DNA from: RGIG4097 sp964599875 | GTDB lineage: Bacteria > Bacillota > Clostridia > Christensenellales > CAG-917 | DNA length: 64,000 nucleotides | Direction of reading: 5' to 3' | Assembly: GCA_964599875.1 (NCBI GenBank) | Contig: CAZRHE010000011.1 | Location: forward strand, 1-64,000 | In this document: positions 48,745 through 58,080 of the stretch, piece by piece | Layout of the letters: each line of letters begins with the position of its first letter | Numbering within the stretch: the first letter of the stretch is position 1 | Notes under the pieces: generated by a model | What the model was told of the DNA's origin: nothing | Database searches by the model: none | The model's input: only the letters and a program-made list of their open reading frames with translations | Program-made: the position numbers and the translations under genes

Positions 48745-50844
48745 TTAGTCGTCCATTGCATCGAGGGTTTCGTAACGGATTTGTTTTTTCTCTTCCTTGG
48801 TGAGTTTGCCTTTGGAGATTTGTTTGCTGTCGCCGTGTTTGACGAACAACATAAGCACGATTGCGATTGCGACGCAGATTGCGCTGTAGAGGAAGAGGAA
48901 TTTGTTTCCGCCGACGTCCATAATCGCTCCGCCGATTGCGGGGGTGATTGCTTGTGCGGACATGGTTGCCATATAGTAATAACCGGTGTATTGTCCGACG
49001 GTTTCCGCAGTGGAAAGTTCGGTGACCATCGGGAAGGTGTTGACATTTGCGATGATAAGGCCGAATCCTGCAATCAAGTAGAACAACATGAAGAGGACTA
49101 TCTTGAGGATTTCTTCGTCGCCGGGGTTGAGCACCGCGAAGATGAGAATGAATGACACCACTGCAAGCGCAAAGCCTATCATGATGGACTTTCTTCTGCC
49201 GATTTTCGCCGCCATATAGCCGACGGGGATAAACGCGATTGCGCTGATACCCATGCTGACGCCGGATATAATGGACGCTATGCCTGCGGACAGGTTAAGC
49301 GCTTTGGTCGTATAGACGGAGAGGTTGGAGGACACCGCGTTGTATCCCATAAACCACATGAATATCGACGCAAGAATGAGAATAAAGGATTTGAATTTCT
49401 CTTTTTCAAGGTCGGTTTTCTCATTCCAACTTTCCTTCAATGACTTGCGTTGTTTCTTGTTGTCGCAAACTTCTTTTGCAAATTCGAGCGCCTCTTCCGA
49501 GATGCCTTCGTCGGGTTTGCTGTCGATATCGAGTCCTTCGCTTTCTTCGAGGAGTTGTTCCGCTTTTGCTTTGGTTTCGGCGGATTCCTCTTCGTCGAAG
49601 TCGTCTATGCCGTATTCCTTACAGATTTCTTGGCAACGCGCGACGAGTTTCTTCTCGTTGACGAGGGCAAGGAATCCAGCAAGGAGCAGGAGCATGCCCG
49701 CCGCAACGGATGCAAATATGATGACGTAATTGTAAAGGTTTTCACCGAACAAAACTACCGTATAGATGAGGAATGCTATCGCACCGCCTATACCGCCGCA
49801 AAGGTTGATGATTGCGTTGCCTTGGGAGCGCAAAGGCTTGGGCGTGACGTCGGGCATAAGCGCGACCGCAGGGCTTCTGAAAGTCGCCATTGCGATAAGG
49901 ACGAGGAGCAAGATGACCATATAAACGACAAGGCTCTTGATTCCGTAGAAACCCGAATAGTTTTCACTGCCAACTCCGCCGTTGATGCTTGCCTCTCTGA
50001 TGAGATAGGATTCGTAGGAATTCATACCCGACGCAACGAATTTCTTATAATTTGCGTTGGAATCCACGAGGTCTTGATAGGTCTTGCCTGCGAAAGGAGA
50101 TTGTGCGTTGAGATCGGTGATTTCCTCTCCGTCGTAATAATAGGTTTCCGCACCTATCATATTGAGGACTGCTTTTTTGGAGGTCATCTTTTCGTAATAA
50201 CGAATTGAAGTGAAGAATTCTCTTGCGTCTTGACCGTCTCCAATATTCATCTTGATATAGTCGATATCGCAGAGGTCGTTTGCACTGACGGATTCGTAAA
50301 TGTTCGTCTTGCTTGCGGACGCATCGTACCAATCGCCGAGAAGACCGCTCATAAATTCGTCGTCACTCAAACGACTTTCGACGGTGGTTTCGATATATTG
50401 ATTGGATTGGTCTTGTTGGTTTATCGTGACGAGAGGCACGAACACCATAAGTGCAACGGACGCAAGCGTACCGATGACTATAAACGGAGTACGTCTGCCC
50501 CACTTCTTCGCAAGTTTGCCGTGGGCGTTGTCGCTGAGTTTGCCGAATATGGGGAGCATGAACAAAGAAAGAAGGTTGTCAAGACCCATGATAAGTCCGC
50601 GCGCCCAACTGGGAAGACCGTATGCGTTGTCGATGAGGAGAGGCACGACGAAGTCGTACGCAGTCCAGAAAAGCATGATGATTGCAAACGCAAAGCCGAC
50701 TTTGAACGTAATGGGATAATTGAGTTTAAGCGGCTCCCTTTGCTTGGTTTCGGGGGTGATTTCAGTCCCTTCCGACGCCACCTCTACGGTTTCGTCAACC
50801 GCGTCGATTGCGACTTCGGGAGTGAAGTCTTGTTTTTCGTCCAT
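48745..50844 (-). CDS. MFS transporter, SLC45/GPH-like sugar symporter
   Basis: 699 residues, long for MFS (about 450). The extra length comes from a 60-residue acidic N-terminal tail, a large extracytoplasmic insert between helices (about 130-260, rich in Ser/Asp/Tyr) and a long acidic cytoplasmic central loop (about 430-490). About twelve hydrophobic segments remain. The loop after helix 2, GKLSDNAHGKLAKKWGRRTPF, is the conserved MFS/GPH signature region. Clostridia proteins of this kind are annotated as SLC45-family sugar symporters. Its position after the GH13 and glycogen genes, in the same direction, suggests a sugar or maltodextrin substrate. AAGGAG is present. Confidence 0.82.
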   Translation of the reverse strand: MDEKQDFTPEVAIDAVDETVEVASEGTEITPETKQREPLKLNYPITFKVGFAFAIIMLFWTAYDFVVPLLIDNAYGLPSWARGLIMGLDNLLSLFMLPIFGKLSDNAHGKLAKKWGRRTPFIVIGTLASVALMVFVPLVTINQQDQSNQYIETTVESRLSDDEFMSGLLGDWYDASASKTNIYESVSANDLCDIDYIKMNIGDGQDAREFFTSIRYYEKMTSKKAVLNMIGAETYYYDGEEITDLNAQSPFAGKTYQDLVDSNANYKKFVASGMNSYESYLIREASINGGVGSENYSGFYGIKSLVVYMVILLLVLIAMATFRSPAVALMPDVTPKPLRSQGNAIINLCGGIGGAIAFLIYTVVLFGENLYNYVIIFASVAAGMLLLLAGFLALVNEKKLVARCQEICKEYGIDDFDEEESAETKAKAEQLLEESEGLDIDSKPDEGISEEALEFAKEVCDNKKQRKSLKESWNEKTDLEKEKFKSFILILASIFMWFMGYNAVSSNLSVYTTKALNLSAGIASIISGVSMGISAIAFIPVGYMAAKIGRRKSIMIGFALAVVSFILIFAVLNPGDEEILKIVLFMLFYLIAGFGLIIANVNTFPMVTELSTAETVGQYTGYYYMATMSAQAITPAIGGAIMDVGGNKFLFLYSAICVAIAIVLMLFVKHGDSKQISKGKLTKEEKKQIRYETLDAMDD

Positions 50845-51073
50845 AATTTTCTCCTTAAAGATACTTCTTTAATATATAGATATTATAAGGTAAATAATCA
50901 TTATTGTAAAGAGCGGTTTTCATTTTTTCGCGAATTTAACGAAAAAAGGCGAAATTTGACGGAATCTTTACATTTGCAAATCGGGAAACAAAATAATAAA
51001 AACGGCGCTGATTTTTTGCGCCGACGTTTTGATTTTTGCATGAAATAGAGTTTTATATGTGAGTTTTGTGCTA

Positions 51074-52810
51074 TTAAAGTGCGAATACGGTTTTCCCGTT
51101 CACGGTTAACGTTGCGTTTTCTCCGTCCGTGACAAGGGTCAAAACACTATCTCCCGCAGTGCGGACTACAGTAAGTCCGTTTTCCGCAGAAAAGGTCGTT
51201 TCACCCGAAAACAAGTCGCCGTATTCCTTTCTTATGCGACCGAGCGCGGCGTAGTGCGACAGCAATTCTTCGTCCTCTCTTCCCCATGGATACGTGCCGC
51301 GGTTGAGGGGGTCTTCGAATCCTTGTACGCCCGCCTCGTCGCCGTAGAATAGACATGGCACGCCGGGCAAGACGTATTGCAAAAGAGAGGCAAGTTTTAG
51401 ACGCTTTTTGCCGAGTGCGTATTCAGCGTCCGACAGTCTGTATTCCGCCCTTTCCTCTTTCGTCGCGGGTGCGACTGCGCCGGACAATCTCGTAAGTGCG
51501 CGCACGGTATCGTGAGAGTCGATAAGGGTCATACAGGAGTCAAGGCTTTCTTTCGGATAATTTTCCGCGATTTTAGATACGCCTTCGACAAAATCTCTTG
51601 CACTTCCGCCCGTGATGAAATCCGTGATACTTTCCTTGAAAGGATAATTCATCACGCCGTCAAGTTGACCGCCCATAAAATAAGGACGCCACTCGCTATA
51701 ACTGACTTTCGTGGACGCGTCTTCCCAAACTTCACCTATGACGACCGCATCCTCGTCCGTTTCCTTAATCTTTTTGCAAAGCGCGGTGGTGAAATCGATT
51801 GGCAATTCGTCCACGACGTCCAGTCGCCAGCCTTTGACGCCGACTTTCGCCCACTTTTCTATCACGCCGTCCACACCGAGAATAAGTTTTCGATATCCTT
51901 CCGCCGACTTGTCGACGGTGGGCACGACGGTGGAGCCCCACCAACAATGATAAGTGCCGTCCGCATTGAAATAATACCAGTCGCGATAAGGGGATTCCTT
52001 GCTTTGATACGCGCCCACGGACGGATAAGAGCCGAACTTATTGAAATAAATACTGTCCGCACCCGTATGATTGAATACGCCGTCGAGAATGACGGATATC
52101 CCGCGTTTCTTTCCCTCTTCGACGAGATGACAGAGTTGTTCTTCGTCCCCGAATAATTCGTCCACGGCAAGATAGTTTCCCGTGTCGTAGCGGTGATTGG
52201 ACGAAGACTTGAAAATCGGAGAGAGATATAAGCACCCGACCCCCAAAGATTCGAGATAATCGAGTTTGGATTCTATCCCCGCGATATTCCCGCCGAAGAA
52301 ATCGTCCGCGCGATAATCCACGCCCTCTTTTGCATAGTCGGGAGTTTCATACCAGTCCGCATGAAGTCGTCCGCCTTTCAAAAAAGGTCTGTCCTCCCCC
52401 TTGCAAAACCTGTCCGCAAAGACGTGATAGATTATTCCGTTTTTGAACCAATTCGGCGTTTTATAGTCGTAATTTGATACGGTTAACTGCCATTCTGGCA
52501 ACCAATCCCCTCTTATCGCCGTGCCGTCGAAGTCCCGCCCGAAGAATGCAAGCGTGCCGTCCGAGAACTCTCCCTCGAAGCGATAATGCCATATTCCGCC
52601 CTTGTTTAGCGAAAACGAACCGACGAAAATATCCTCTTCGTTTTCGGTTTTTTGATACGGCAATTCATAGCGTCGCACGTCGTCGTCAAGGCGCAAAACG
52701 ACGAAAACCCTCTTGATTCCGAGAGCGGTTTCAAGGGGGAATTCTATCTTCGTTTCTTTTGCGACGGCGGTTGCGCCGTACGGTTTTTTGTGTTTAAGAG
52801 GGTTGAACAT
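51074..52810 (-). CDS. Glycoside hydrolase family 13 (alpha-amylase/neopullulanase type)
   Basis: 578 residues without signal peptide, so cytosolic. An N-terminal beta domain (about 1-120) is followed by the GH13 barrel with all four regions: ILDGVFNHTG, GWRLDVVDE (nucleophile Asp), VIGEVWED (acid/base Glu) and LIDSHDTVR (third Asp). A C-terminal beta domain closes it. The N-terminal domain and size fit maltogenic-amylase/neopullulanase-like or cyclomaltodextrinase enzymes that trim short alpha-glucans. Weak Shine-Dalgarno. The start is 11 bases past the glgP stop, so it extends the glycogen operon and probably handles maltodextrins released by phosphorylase. Confidence 0.92.
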   Translation of the reverse strand: MFNPLKHKKPYGATAVAKETKIEFPLETALGIKRVFVVLRLDDDVRRYELPYQKTENEEDIFVGSFSLNKGGIWHYRFEGEFSDGTLAFFGRDFDGTAIRGDWLPEWQLTVSNYDYKTPNWFKNGIIYHVFADRFCKGEDRPFLKGGRLHADWYETPDYAKEGVDYRADDFFGGNIAGIESKLDYLESLGVGCLYLSPIFKSSSNHRYDTGNYLAVDELFGDEEQLCHLVEEGKKRGISVILDGVFNHTGADSIYFNKFGSYPSVGAYQSKESPYRDWYYFNADGTYHCWWGSTVVPTVDKSAEGYRKLILGVDGVIEKWAKVGVKGWRLDVVDELPIDFTTALCKKIKETDEDAVVIGEVWEDASTKVSYSEWRPYFMGGQLDGVMNYPFKESITDFITGGSARDFVEGVSKIAENYPKESLDSCMTLIDSHDTVRALTRLSGAVAPATKEERAEYRLSDAEYALGKKRLKLASLLQYVLPGVPCLFYGDEAGVQGFEDPLNRGTYPWGREDEELLSHYAALGRIRKEYGDLFSGETTFSAENGLTVVRTAGDSVLTLVTDGENATLTVNGKTVFAL

Positions 52811-52821
52811 TCGTCCGTGTT

Positions 52822-55269
52822 TTAGCGTTTGTCGAGGTCGATTTTTTCAAGATTCCAGATATACTTCGCGTATTCTTCCACCGCTCTGTCCGCCGCAAAG
52901 AATCCCGCTTTCGCGATATTCACGAGGGACATACGATTCCAACGCGCGGAATCGAGATAAGTATCGTTCACCCTCTGTTGTGCGTTTGCATAGGATTCGA
53001 AGTCCGCAAGAACCATAAATCCGTCCGCCGTGCCGCCTCTGCCTATCGTAAGACTGTCCGCGATTTCGCCGAAGTCCACTCCGCCTATGCCCGAGCGCAG
53101 TGCGTCGATAAGGCGTTTGATGCGAGGATTGGTCTGATAATAGTGAGTGGGATTGTAGCCCTTTCTCCACATTTCCTGCACTTCGTCCGCAAGAAGTCCG
53201 AAGAGGAACATATTTTCGTCCCCGACTTCGTTATGGATTTCCACGTTTGCACCGTCCATAGTGCCTATGGTGAGCGCGCCGTTTATCATAAACTTCATAT
53301 TGCCCGTGCCGCTTGCTTCCTTGCCCGCAATCGAGATTTGTTCGCTGACTTCCGCCGCCGGCATAATGATTTCCGCAAGAGTGACGCGGTAGTTTTCAAG
53401 GAATACGACTTTGATTTTGTCCTTGACGTCGGGGTCGTTGTTTATGACGTTGCCGAGAGTGCAGATAAAGCGAATGATTTGTTTCGCCATATAATATGCG
53501 CTTGCGGCTTTCGCACCGAAAACGAAGGTGCGCGGTTGTACGTCGAGATTGGGATTTTCCTTTATTCTGAAATAGAGGTCGAGAATATGGAGCGCGTTCA
53601 AAAGTTGACGCTTATATTCGTGCAAACGCTTGACCTGTACGTCGAATATGGAATCGGGATTGACGGTGACGCCGTTTTGTTCGAGAATGTATTTCGCAAG
53701 GCGTTCTTTGTTTTCGCGTTTGATTGCTCCAAGGCGTTCGAGCACCGCCCCGTCCCCCATATATTTCATGAGGTCTTGCAACTTATCCGCGTCTTTGAGC
53801 CAACCGTCCCCTATGAGTTCGGTGATGAGAGAGGCAAGACCGGGATTCGCTTCCGCCACCCATCTGCGATGAGTAATGCCGTTGGTGACGTTGGTGAATT
53901 TTTCGGGGTGCATCTTGTAATAGTCGCGGAAGACGTCCTGTTTCAAAATGTCCGAGTGCAACGCACTGACGCCGTTTATCGTATGCGAAGTCGCAAGGCA
54001 GAGATTCGCCATACGGATTTGTCCGTTGCCAAGAATTGCGTTGTGCGAAACCGCGTCCCAGTTGTTGGGATAGTACGCCCAAAGTTCTCCGCAGAAACGC
54101 TGATTGATTTCGTGTATGATTTGATAAATTCTGGGAAGCAGATTTTGGAAGAGGTCTTGCGGCCACTTTTCGAGCGCTTCCGCCATAACCGTGTGATTGG
54201 TGTAACTGACGGTTTTGGTCGTGATATCCCACGCTTGTTCCCAACTCATTCCGTACTCGTCGAGAAGTATGCGCATAAGTTCGGGGATACAGAGCGTCGG
54301 ATGAGTGTCGTTTATGTGTATCGCGACGCAATCCGCAAGGTTGTCAAGGGACGGATTCGTTTTGAGATGACGCTTGATTATGCTTTGAATGGACGCGGAT
54401 ACGAAGAAATATTGCTGTTTAAGTCTAAGCGACTTTCCTTCGATGTGGTCGTCGGCGGGATAAAGCACTTTGGAAATGCTTTCCGCCATTGCTTTTGCGG
54501 TCATCGCTTTGACGTAGTCGCCCTTTGAAAATTCCGCCATATCGAAATCGACGGGGGATTTCGAAGACCAAAGTCTAATGCGGTTGACCACTTTCGTGTC
54601 GTAACCCGAAATGCTCATATCATAAGGGACTGCAAGCACGGTCGTGTAGTCGCGTTGACGGACGGTGAGTTTGCCGTTTTCCCAAAACTCGTCCACTTTT
54701 CCGCCAAATTTGACTTCGTAGACTTCTTCCATACGCGGAGTGAGCCAAACGCCGCCCATTTTGAGCCATTCGTCGGGCTGTTCGAGTTGCCAACCGTCTA
54801 CGACGACTTGTTTGAAAATGCCGTAGTCGTACATGATTGAAAAACCGCTTGCCGCGTATCCTCTTGAAGTAAGAGCGTCCATATACGCCGCCGCCAGTCT
54901 TCCAAGACCGCCGTTGCCGAGTCCCGCGTCGGGCTCGAAGGAATAAAGTTCCTCCATATCCAGTCCCAACTCTTTTATAACGGGTGCGACTTCTTCGGTT
55001 ATGCCCATATTGAACAGGTGATTTTTGAGGCTTCTGCCGAGCAAAAATTCCATGGACATATAATAGACTTGTTTCGCGTTCTTTTCGCGGACGACCTTTT
55101 TGAAGTCGACGCGAGTCGTGGTGAGGATATCTCTCACCGCCATACAAGTCGCCTGATAGATTTGCGCTTTCGTCGCGTCTTCAGGCTTCACGCCGAAATA
55201 GCAAGCAAGGGTTTGGGAAATGCTTGCCTTGAAACTTTTTGATGTTACTCCATAAATATTTTTTGACAT
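52822..55269 (-). CDS. glgP: Glycogen/alpha-glucan phosphorylase
   Basis: 815 residues, full length. The pyridoxal-phosphate lysine is in EASGTGNMKFMINGALT, and the family signature stretches ISIAGKEASG and GTMDGANVEI are present. The N-terminal SISQTLACYFG and GNGGLGRLAAAYMD regions are typical. It releases glucose-1-phosphate from glycogen using phosphate. GGAAAGG lies before the start. It follows glgA by 77 bases and precedes the GH13 gene by 11. Confidence 0.98.
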   Translation of the reverse strand: MSKNIYGVTSKSFKASISQTLACYFGVKPEDATKAQIYQATCMAVRDILTTTRVDFKKVVREKNAKQVYYMSMEFLLGRSLKNHLFNMGITEEVAPVIKELGLDMEELYSFEPDAGLGNGGLGRLAAAYMDALTSRGYAASGFSIMYDYGIFKQVVVDGWQLEQPDEWLKMGGVWLTPRMEEVYEVKFGGKVDEFWENGKLTVRQRDYTTVLAVPYDMSISGYDTKVVNRIRLWSSKSPVDFDMAEFSKGDYVKAMTAKAMAESISKVLYPADDHIEGKSLRLKQQYFFVSASIQSIIKRHLKTNPSLDNLADCVAIHINDTHPTLCIPELMRILLDEYGMSWEQAWDITTKTVSYTNHTVMAEALEKWPQDLFQNLLPRIYQIIHEINQRFCGELWAYYPNNWDAVSHNAILGNGQIRMANLCLATSHTINGVSALHSDILKQDVFRDYYKMHPEKFTNVTNGITHRRWVAEANPGLASLITELIGDGWLKDADKLQDLMKYMGDGAVLERLGAIKRENKERLAKYILEQNGVTVNPDSIFDVQVKRLHEYKRQLLNALHILDLYFRIKENPNLDVQPRTFVFGAKAASAYYMAKQIIRFICTLGNVINNDPDVKDKIKVVFLENYRVTLAEIIMPAAEVSEQISIAGKEASGTGNMKFMINGALTIGTMDGANVEIHNEVGDENMFLFGLLADEVQEMWRKGYNPTHYYQTNPRIKRLIDALRSGIGGVDFGEIADSLTIGRGGTADGFMVLADFESYANAQQRVNDTYLDSARWNRMSLVNIAKAGFFAADRAVEEYAKYIWNLEKIDLDKR

Positions 55270-55346
55270 ATCCTTTCCTTTTCTCTCCCGTTTCCCCCGT
55301 CGAGAGAAAGGTTATTTTCTATTCCGCCGAAGCGGTTGTTATTTCT

Positions 55347-56771
55347 TTAGATTTCAGAATAGATTGCGATATACTTCTTCGCGCTGTTGTCCCAGCCGTA
55401 ATCTCCGCTCATAGCGTTCTTTCTGACGGCGGCGAGGTTTTCTTTGTCGTAGCAGGTTGCGTATGCGCGCCAAACGGCGTCGAGCATATCGTAACTGTTG
55501 TAGGTCTTGAAAGTGAATCCGTTGCCCGTCTTATCCGTGGGATTGTAGGCGGGGACGGTGTCTTTAAGTCCGCCCGTTTCTCTGACGATAGGGATACTGC
55601 CGTAAGTCATTGCGATGAGTTGGCTGAGTCCGCAAGGTTCGAATTTGGACGGCATCAGGAACAAGTCGCTCGCACCGTAAAGTTTGCTTGCAAGGTCGCT
55701 GCTGAATTGCAATATGCCCTTGAATTTCGAGGGATAATCGTGTTCCACTCTCTTCACGAGGTTTTCGTATTTCCAATCCCCCGTGCCGAGCACGACCACT
55801 TGTATGTCCGCGCGCATAATCTCGTCGATGACCGCCGCCACGAGGTCGAGCCCTTTTTGTTCGGTCAAACGAGTGACCATCGCAAGAAGAGGTCTGCCCT
55901 CGGAATAAGGCAAATTTATCATTTCGAGCAACGCTTTTTTGTTTTCTTCTTTCTTCTTCGCAACCGTTCTTGCGGTGTAGGGCACAAAGAGTGCGGGATC
56001 CGTCTTGGGATTGTACAACTTCGTATCTATGCCGTTGACGACGCCGTGAAGTTTGAATCTACGTTCCGAAAGGATTCCGTCCAGTCCGTAACTATAAAAC
56101 GGATCGAGAATTTCCGTCGCATAGGTTTCGGAAACAGTCGTGACTGCGGATGCGCTTTCTATTCCGCCTTTCATATAGTTTACGCAACTGTCGTTAAGCA
56201 CGAGAGAGTGCGCCCATTCGGGAAGTCCCAACACGTCTTCCAGCATCTCCGTGCCGTACTTGCCTTGGAATTCGATATTGTGAATGGTGAACACGGTCTT
56301 TATATTCCTATAATCCTCGCTGAAACGATAGAATACGTCGAGGAATACGGGAGTGAGTGCGGTGTGCCAATCGTTTGCGTGAAGAACGTCGGGATAAAAG
56401 TCGATGAGAGGAAGTGCCTCGAGCACCGCTTTAGAGAAAAACGCAAAACGCTCTCCGTCGTCGAAGTGTCCGTAAAGTCCGCGACGCTTGAAATAGAATT
56501 CGTTGTCGATAAAGTAGTAAGTCACTCCGTCGTAGACCGCCTCGTAAACTCCGCAATATTGTCTGCGCCAACTCAAATCGACGTAGGTCGAGCCGACGAA
56601 ACGAAAATTGTTTTTGAATTCGTCCTTTATCTCTTCCTTATAAAACGGGATGATGACTCTTGCGTCGTGTCCCAACGCCGCAAAGGCTTTCGGGAGTGCG
56701 CCCGCAACGTCGCCAAGACCACCCGTCCTGATGAAAGGCATTGCTTCGGATGCTACGAATAATATTTTCAT
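55347..56771 (-). CDS. glgA: Glycogen synthase
   Basis: 474 residues, GT5 family. The N-terminal substrate-loop motif reads IRTGGLGDVAGALP, so the usual Lys15 of KTGGL is Arg. The C-terminal GT-B part has LLAMVTRLTEQKGLDL, FLMPSKFEPCGLSQLIAM with the catalytic Glu, and VRETGGLKDTV. It extends alpha-1,4-glucan from ADP-glucose. GGAGGAAAT precedes the start. It is separated from glgD by a 183-base gap containing a fold-back element. Confidence 0.97.
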   Translation of the reverse strand: MKILFVASEAMPFIRTGGLGDVAGALPKAFAALGHDARVIIPFYKEEIKDEFKNNFRFVGSTYVDLSWRRQYCGVYEAVYDGVTYYFIDNEFYFKRRGLYGHFDDGERFAFFSKAVLEALPLIDFYPDVLHANDWHTALTPVFLDVFYRFSEDYRNIKTVFTIHNIEFQGKYGTEMLEDVLGLPEWAHSLVLNDSCVNYMKGGIESASAVTTVSETYATEILDPFYSYGLDGILSERRFKLHGVVNGIDTKLYNPKTDPALFVPYTARTVAKKKEENKKALLEMINLPYSEGRPLLAMVTRLTEQKGLDLVAAVIDEIMRADIQVVVLGTGDWKYENLVKRVEHDYPSKFKGILQFSSDLASKLYGASDLFLMPSKFEPCGLSQLIAMTYGSIPIVRETGGLKDTVPAYNPTDKTGNGFTFKTYNSYDMLDAVWRAYATCYDKENLAAVRKNAMSGDYGWDNSAKKYIAIYSEI

Positions 56772-56831
56772 GATTTCCTCCGATTATGTTTGAATTTTTG
56801 TTCTGCACAGAGCCAAGTATCGCGCACACAC

Positions 56832-56959
56832 TCTAAACGGTGATATTTGGATGTATGACGCGGAAGGCGCGGAAGGCGAGCGCGTAGCGTACATTGAAGT
56901 ACGTGAGCGCAAGCACCCGTAAGCCTGACAAAGTCAGACGCCAAATAGCGCCGTTTAGA
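56832..56959. repeat. Fold-back element between glgD and glgA
   Basis: Outer arms tctaaacggtgatatttgg (56832-56850) and ccaaatagcgccgtttaga (56941-56959) pair at 17 of 19 positions. The interior has smaller hairpins (cgtac...gtacg around 56888-56903, ctgacaaagtcag at 56925-56937). The right arm contains the glgD stop codon. It could be a small MITE-like repeat or an mRNA structure that tunes glgA output. Confidence 0.7.
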
Positions 56960-58070
56960 TTACTTTGCCTTTGACAACAACCATAGGATAAGTCTCGTAT
57001 CCCGACAAACTGCGTCCGCTTTGAATGATGCAGTCTTTGTCGGTGATGGTGTAGTCGAGGGATGCGTTGTCCATTACGATGCCGTTTTCCATGATTATGG
57101 AATTGCGGATTACCGCGCCTTTTCCTACCTTGACGGAACGGAAGAGGATGCTGTTTTCAACGGTGCCGTCTATTACGCAACCGTCCGCGATTATGGAGTT
57201 TTTGACGTCCGCGCCTTCGCCGTACTTGGTGGGGACGCTGTCCTTGACTTTCGTGAGAATGGTCGAATGTTTGTAGAACAAACTTTCTCTCACCGCAGGA
57301 TTGAGCAATTCCATACTGTGCTTAAAGTAGGTAGGGATGCGGTCTATGACTGCGACGTAATCTTCCACTTCGTAACTCATCACGTACAACTCGTCGAGGC
57401 AATTTTGAATTATATCCTTCTCGAAGTCGTAGCAACCGTGCGCATAGGCGTTGTCGATGAGGGAAATGAGCAAATCTTTTTTGACGAAATAGATATTAAG
57501 GTCGCAAAGTTGCTCTCCCGAATCGGAGGCAACGGGGAAACGCATATCCGTTATGCGCTTGTTCTTATCCACGCTGACGATGTATTTTCTGGGATTGGTG
57601 TCGTCCGTCGAATAGGTGAGCATGGTGATATCCGCGCCTTTTTCGATATGGAAACGCTCCACTTCTTCAAAGTCGATATTGAACGCCATGTTCGTATTGG
57701 AGATGACGACGTATTCCTCGTTGGAACTCATCATAAATCCGCGGAGAGTGTAAAGAGCCTCGATTTTGCCTTTGTACACCTCGTGCGCGCTGTTGAAAAC
57801 GTAAGGCGGATAGATGGATATGCCGCTGTTTTTGCGGTTCAAGTCCCAATCTCTACCCTGACGGATATGGTCCATAAGGGAGTTATAGTTGTTTTTGGTG
57901 ATAATGCCGATAGTCGTGATATTCGCGTGAACGAGGTTCGAGAGTGCGAAGTCGATAAGACGATATCTTCCCGCAAACGGCAAGGACGCCGTGGTGCGAT
58001 GAATGGTCAAATCGTTGAGATGACTTTCGGTATCCGACGCAAACAGAATAGCAAGAGTATTGTTTTTCAT
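56955..58070 (-). CDS. glgD: Glucose-1-phosphate adenylyltransferase subunit GlgD
   Basis: 371 residues. It has the nucleotidyltransferase fold plus a C-terminal left-handed beta-helix (hexapeptide repeats such as NSIIADGCVIDGTVENSILF). The catalytic GGxGTRL loop of GlgC is degenerate here (ILFASDTESHLNDLT), as usual for GlgD, which acts as the partner of GlgC in low-GC Firmicutes and modulates ADP-glucose synthesis. AAGGAGGAAAAT precedes the start. It begins 10 bases after the glgC stop. Confidence 0.96.
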   Translation of the reverse strand: MKNNTLAILFASDTESHLNDLTIHRTTASLPFAGRYRLIDFALSNLVHANITTIGIITKNNYNSLMDHIRQGRDWDLNRKNSGISIYPPYVFNSAHEVYKGKIEALYTLRGFMMSSNEEYVVISNTNMAFNIDFEEVERFHIEKGADITMLTYSTDDTNPRKYIVSVDKNKRITDMRFPVASDSGEQLCDLNIYFVKKDLLISLIDNAYAHGCYDFEKDIIQNCLDELYVMSYEVEDYVAVIDRIPTYFKHSMELLNPAVRESLFYKHSTILTKVKDSVPTKYGEGADVKNSIIADGCVIDGTVENSILFRSVKVGKGAVIRNSIIMENGIVMDNASLDYTITDKDCIIQSGRSLSGYETYPMVVVKGKVI

Positions 58071-58080
58071 ATTTTCCTCC

